A DNA stretch of 64,000 nt from contig NZ_JAETZZ010000001.1 of assembly GCF_022627325.1 (NCBI RefSeq), positions 744,001-808,000 on the forward strand, read 5' to 3'. How positions within the stretch are numbered: position 1 is the first letter of the stretch; every line of letters starts with the position of its first letter. Origin of the DNA: Pseudomonas putida (GTDB taxonomy: Bacteria; Pseudomonadota; Gammaproteobacteria; Pseudomonadales; Pseudomonadaceae). Positions 60,427 through 64,000 of the stretch are shown here, in pieces. A program made the position numbers and the translations under genes. The notes beneath the pieces were generated by a model. The model was not told the DNA's origin. It saw nothing but the letters and a program-made list of their open reading frames with translations, and ran no database searches.

Positions 60427-62340
60427 TCAAAACGCGTAGCTGGCTTTCAGGCTGCCACTGGCCCCATGGCTGTCACCGCCGCCCAACGCCGCTAGATCGG
60501 CGCCAATGCTCAGCGCGCCAAGGTTGGCCATCAGGCTCACGCCAGCGTTGAACTGGTCACGATTGTCGAAGGCGGCGCGCTGCTCGATATCCAGCCCCAG
60601 CAAGTGGCCCTCGCTTTCGACCTCGTGGTCGCCCAGCGCATGCTCATAGCCCACATGCACGCCGGGCACCCACTGCCAACGGCCCATGCTGAACGGCATG
60701 AAGGACGCCTCGAGTCTGGCCATCGCGCTACGGCGGGTCTGCTGCAGGTCGTCCACCTCTAGCGCCAATTCGCTGCCTTTTTCGCTAAACCCGGCCACGT
60801 CCACGTGACTGATGCGTACACCCAGGCTCGGCTCCAGCACCACGCGGTTGGTGTTCAGGCGATAGCCCACGGCCAGGCTGGCACCGGCCAGGGTACCGTG
60901 GCTGTCACCTTTGGCCGTGCCCAGGCCGCCTGTGAGGTCGCGCTTGCTGGAATAGTCGAGGTAGCCGGCGCTGGCATCGGTGTCGATGAACAGGCCTTGT
61001 TCCAGGCCGCCCGGCGCGAAGCGGGCGCCCAGGCTCAGGAAAGTCAGGTCCGTATCAACCTCGCCACCTGCGCCGCCAACGTTACCGCTGCTGTAGCCGA
61101 AACCTGCGTGGCCGCTGAGCTGCTCGGAGAAACGCTGGGTCATGCCGATCATCAGGCCTTGGCTGTGTTCGTTGCTGCTGGCGACACTGGAGGAGCCGTC
61201 GGTGCCCAGGTAACCGGCCAAGGCGCTGCTCCACAGGCGCGACTGGCCAACCTTCAGGTCGGTACCGTCGGCGAAGGGCGCGGCGGCGCGGTCGATCAGG
61301 GCGCCCAGGCGCAGCAGGTAGCTGGCCGCATCGGCATGCACCTGCCCACCTACGGTGGACTCCACGCCGCCCAGCGTGCCGGCATCGATGGCCGACTGCA
61401 GGTAATAGTTGTAGGCGCTGTAGGTCCCTGACAGCGACGTGTCCTGCAGTTGGCGCAGCAGTTGCGCGCCCGCCGCGGCGTTACCGAGCAGGCCAGCTTC
61501 ACCGGGTAACGTGCCATAGCGCACCATTTTGCCGCGCAGCACATAGATCGTTTCCTGGGTAAGCCCCAGGCCTTGCTTGAGGTAGTTGTCCATGCTGCCG
61601 TATGCGGCAGTCACTTCATCCAGGCCGGCCTGCAGGTAGCTGGCCTCGACGCCCAGCAGTGGGGCGTAGACTTCGGCCATGCTGGCCGGCATGCCGGCCA
61701 GTGTGGCCGCCACGCGGGCGGCGGTGTAGTCATTGGTGGCGAGGTAGTTGTCCATGATCGTCGCGTCGTCCACGCCGGCGATGCTCAGCAGCACGGCGGC
61801 GGTCCAGCCCGTACGGTCCTTGCCCGCGGTACAGTGGAACAAGGCGGCGCCGTCGGCACTGGCCAGCTCATTGAACAGCACCGAGAATTGCCCACGCATG
61901 CCGGCATCGCTGACGAAGGCGCGGTTGGTCTCTTGCATCATGGCGCGTGCCTGGGCAGCGCTGGTGAACGACATGTTGGTGATGTCCGCGCCCGAGGTGG
62001 TGCTGCCGATGATGTCGATGTTGGTGTAGCTGGCGCCGGCGGGCAGGGTGTCGGGCGTGGCGGCGATTTCGCTTGGAGTGCGCAAGTCGTATACATCGCT
62101 GATGCCAAGGCCGTTGAGCACGGCAAGGTCAGCGGCAGTGGGGGTCAGGGCATTGCTGCGATAGAACACGCCGCTGCGCATCACCCCATCATGACTTGTG
62201 CCGTACGCCGATGTGGTGCCGGCGATGTCGCGGAAGTTGTCAATGCCAGCCAGGCGCGGCGTATCGAGCGCATCGGCGGCATGGGCGGCGGAGATTGCGA
62301 GTGTGAGCATGGACAGGGAGCAGAACAGACGTTGCAGCAC
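60427..62340 (-). CDS. Autotransporter with tyrosine/lipid-phosphatase passenger
   Basis: A 637-residue protein. I chose GTG 62340 (GAGG 8 nt upstream), which directly precedes the signal peptide LQRLFCSLSMLTLAISAAHA. The passenger (about 25-290) is a Y_phosphatase3-type domain: NFRDIAG, FYRSNALTPTAADLAVLNGL, VYDLRTPSEIA, and the P-loop HCTAGKDRTG, with Cys170 and Arg176 in CX5R spacing. An alpha-helical linker follows. The C-terminal 270 residues form an autotransporter beta-barrel (RLWSSALAGYLGTDG, GYSSGNV, GYLDYSS, RLEASFMPFSMGRWQWVPGV, final SYAF). It should display or release a phosphatase outside the cell. Related soluble enzymes dephosphorylate phosphotyrosine and phosphoinositides. 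Confidence 0.85.
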   Translation of the reverse strand: MLQRLFCSLSMLTLAISAAHAADALDTPRLAGIDNFRDIAGTTSAYGTSHDGVMRSGVFYRSNALTPTAADLAVLNGLGISDVYDLRTPSEIAATPDTLPAGASYTNIDIIGSTTSGADITNMSFTSAAQARAMMQETNRAFVSDAGMRGQFSVLFNELASADGAALFHCTAGKDRTGWTAAVLLSIAGVDDATIMDNYLATNDYTAARVAATLAGMPASMAEVYAPLLGVEASYLQAGLDEVTAAYGSMDNYLKQGLGLTQETIYVLRGKMVRYGTLPGEAGLLGNAAAGAQLLRQLQDTSLSGTYSAYNYYLQSAIDAGTLGGVESTVGGQVHADAASYLLRLGALIDRAAAPFADGTDLKVGQSRLWSSALAGYLGTDGSSSVASSNEHSQGLMIGMTQRFSEQLSGHAGFGYSSGNVGGAGGEVDTDLTFLSLGARFAPGGLEQGLFIDTDASAGYLDYSSKRDLTGGLGTAKGDSHGTLAGASLAVGYRLNTNRVVLEPSLGVRISHVDVAGFSEKGSELALEVDDLQQTRRSAMARLEASFMPFSMGRWQWVPGVHVGYEHALGDHEVESEGHLLGLDIEQRAAFDNRDQFNAGVSLMANLGALSIGADLAALGGGDSHGASGSLKASYAF

Positions 62341-62500
62341 GGCAGAGGCCTCGGAGGGGTATGTGGTGTGGCCACTCTCCGTCGGCAATATGAAACTGAA
62401 TGTTACATATCAAGGCTGCACGCAAAAGCCTGCGCGATCTGGCCGGGGCCTGCGTTTTCTGTCTGGCCTTGCGGCCGCAGTCAGGCTCCCGGCCGGGTGG

Positions 62501-62965
62501 TCAGAGCCCCAGGTCGCTGAGCCCCGGATGGTCGTCCGGGCGGCGCCCCAGGGGCCAGTGGAACTTGCGGTCCGCTTCGGCAATGGGCTGCTCGTTGATG
62601 CTCGAATGGCGGTTGTGCATCAGGCCATCGGCGGCGAACTCCCAGTTTTCGTTGCCATAGGCGCGGAACCACTGGCCGCTGTCGTCGCGGTACTCGTAGG
62701 CATAGCGCACGGCAATGCGGTTGTCGGTGAATGCCCACAGCTCCTTGATCAGCCGGTACTCCAGTTCATGGTTCCACTTGCGGGTCAGAAGGGCCTGAAC
62801 CTCGGCACGCCCGCGGGGGAACTCGACGCGGTTACGCCACACGGTATCGGGGGTGTAGGCCAACGATACCTTGGCGGCGTCACGGCTGTTCCAGCCATCC
62901 TCGGCCAGGCGGACCTTTTCGATGGCGCTTTCGCGGGTAAATGGCGGCAACGGAGGGCGGGACAT
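62501..62965 (-). CDS. DUF1348 (NTF2-like) protein
   Basis: A 154-residue protein with ATG 62965 after a perfect [73 protein letters not shown] and [18 protein letters not shown] are the conserved DUF1348 blocks. Cone-fold family, no known activity. It lies just upstream of the phosphatase autotransporter on the same strand, 160 nt away. Confidence 0.87.
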   Translation of the reverse strand: MSRPPLPPFTRESAIEKVRLAEDGWNSRDAAKVSLAYTPDTVWRNRVEFPRGRAEVQALLTRKWNHELEYRLIKELWAFTDNRIAVRYAYEYRDDSGQWFRAYGNENWEFAADGLMHNRHSSINEQPIAEADRKFHWPLGRRPDDHPGLSDLGL

Positions 62966-63088
62966 GGGTAACTCCTTGGCGGTGGTTGGCGTAGAGGAGA
63001 GTACCGCCCCCGCTGCAGGGTGGGGAATGGCTGCGACGGGCACTTCATAATTGCGCCCGGTGGAACAATGCAGGGCCAGCGCCAGTGC

Positions 63089-64000
63089 CTAGACCGCAGC
63101 GCCCAGGGCGTTGTCGGCAGCCTTGCCGCGCCCGCCCAGCCAGACCAGTACCAAGGCCACCGCCGCCAGCGCGCCGCCCGCCATGGGCACTGCTGCATAA
63201 CCCAGGTCCAGGCTGATCACCGCACCACCCAGGGCCGCGCCAACGGCATTGCCAAGGTTGAAGGCGCCGACGTTTATCGATGATGCCAGCCCTGGTGCCT
63301 CTATGGCGGCAGTCATGACGCGCATCTGCAAGGGCGGCACCACGGCGAAGGTGAACACGCCCCAGACCAGCAGCGCGATGGCGGCGCCGATGTGGCTGCC
63401 CAGTACCAGCGGCATCAGCAACATGATCAGCGCCAGGGTGGCGAGGAAGATGCGCGCAGCACCGTCCAGCGACCAGTCGGCCAGGCGCCCACCCAGGCTG
63501 TTACCCAAGGTGAAGCCGACACCGATCAGCACCAGGCCCAGCGTGATGAAGCTGTCTGAAGCGCCCGTCAGCGCCGCCAGTACCGGTGCTACGTAGGTGT
63601 ACAGGGTGAACATGGCGCCGGCGCCAAGCACGGTGGTCGCCATCGCCAGCAGCACGCTGGGGCGGGCGATGACCGCCAGCTCTTTGCGCACGTGGGGCAC
63701 GCTGCCACGCTCACCTTTGGGCAGCGCGTACCACAGGGCGGCCATGGCCAGCAGGCCGAGCACTGCAGTACCGGCAAAGGCCATGCGCCAGCCGACTTGC
63801 TGGCCGACCCAGGTCGCCGCAGGCACACCGCCGATATTGGCGATGGTCAGGCCCATGAACATGGTCGCCACGGCACTGGCCTGTTTGTCCTTGGGCACCA
63901 CGCTGGCGGCCACGACCGCGCCCAGGCCGAAGAAAGCACCATGGTTGAGGCTGGTGACCAGCCGCGACGCGAGCAGGGTGTAGTAGTCCGGCGAGAGTGC
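63089..64000 (-). CDS. MFS efflux transporter (N-terminus outside window)
   Basis: The last 303 residues of a major facilitator transporter; the gene begins beyond position 64000. The visible part starts in TM3 or TM4 (LLASRLVTSLNHGAFFGLGA), includes VPAATWVGQQVGWRMAFAG (the antiporter-type motif C region) and about eight hydrophobic segments. The HGAFFG and GWRMAF wording matches the AraJ/NepI-like drug and nucleoside/sugar exporter group (DHA1). Substrate unknown. Confidence 0.85.
   Translation of the reverse strand, partial: ALSPDYYTLLASRLVTSLNHGAFFGLGAVVAASVVPKDKQASAVATMFMGLTIANIGGVPAATWVGQQVGWRMAFAGTAVLGLLAMAALWYALPKGERGSVPHVRKELAVIARPSVLLAMATTVLGAGAMFTLYTYVAPVLAALTGASDSFITLGLVLIGVGFTLGNSLGGRLADWSLDGAARIFLATLALIMLLMPLVLGSHIGAAIALLVWGVFTFAVVPPLQMRVMTAAIEAPGLASSINVGAFNLGNAVGAALGGAVISLDLGYAAVPMAGGALAAVALVLVWLGGRGKAADNALGAAV

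Overview
The window looks like chromosome of a Pseudomonas putida-group bacterium. The coding is GC-rich, and the combination of genes is what I recall for that group: gnd-zwf beside a GH15 enzyme, a complete reductive pyrimidine (pyd) locus, RutR-type and PuuR-type regulators, a nuo operon with fused nuoCD, and REP-like palindromes. Species assignment is inference from recognition; no database was searched.

Layout. 0-5.1 kb: the end of a secreted SnoaL-like protein, a small coiled-coil protein, then gnd-zwf-GH15 on the plus strand (oxidative pentose phosphate and alpha-glucan/trehalose-type sugar metabolism). 5.2-13.6 kb: reductive uracil/thymine catabolism, with a RutR-like TetR regulator, pydA-pydX and dihydropyrimidinase on the minus strand, and an NCS1 permease plus N-carbamoyl-beta-alanine amidohydrolase diverging from a promoter region with strong inverted repeats. 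13.8-20 kb: housekeeping and accessory genes (RNase Z-like, lipocalin, dienoyl-CoA isomerase, NudC, an N-formylglutamate-amidohydrolase-like gene that runs antisense into a TSUP permease, and an alpha/beta hydrolase). 20-26.7 kb: a polyamine cluster (puuA-, puuR- and puuB-like genes diverging from a LysR gene, an agmatine-deiminase homologue and an orphan polyamine-binding protein). 26.8-33.5 kb: alpha/beta hydrolase, YqaA, DUF411, TrhP (U32), an AI-2E family transporter and a TonB receptor.

33.7-35.2 kb is a compact phage-derived patch without structural genes: a LuxR DNA-binding stub, a holin-like membrane protein, a CI-like repressor and an Ogr/Delta zinc-finger activator. 35.2-50.2 kb is the full 13-gene respiratory complex I operon nuoA-N on the minus strand, ending in a strong intrinsic terminator.

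50.3-58 kb is an AT-richer accessory insert. It holds a 1893-residue Rhs protein whose C-terminal region carries a His/Cys pair reminiscent of clan-CD (caspase-like) peptidases, its own terminator, and a decayed ISL3 transposase. A 16-bp direct repeat flanks it. 58-64 kb: an AraC regulator, a secreted propeller-like protein, an autotransporter whose passenger is a protein/lipid tyrosine-phosphatase-like domain, a DUF1348 protein and the start-truncated end of an MFS exporter. The most unusual items are the Rhs protein with no visible immunity gene, the phosphatase autotransporter, and the phage regulatory patch beside nuo. I found no tRNA, rRNA or CRISPR array.
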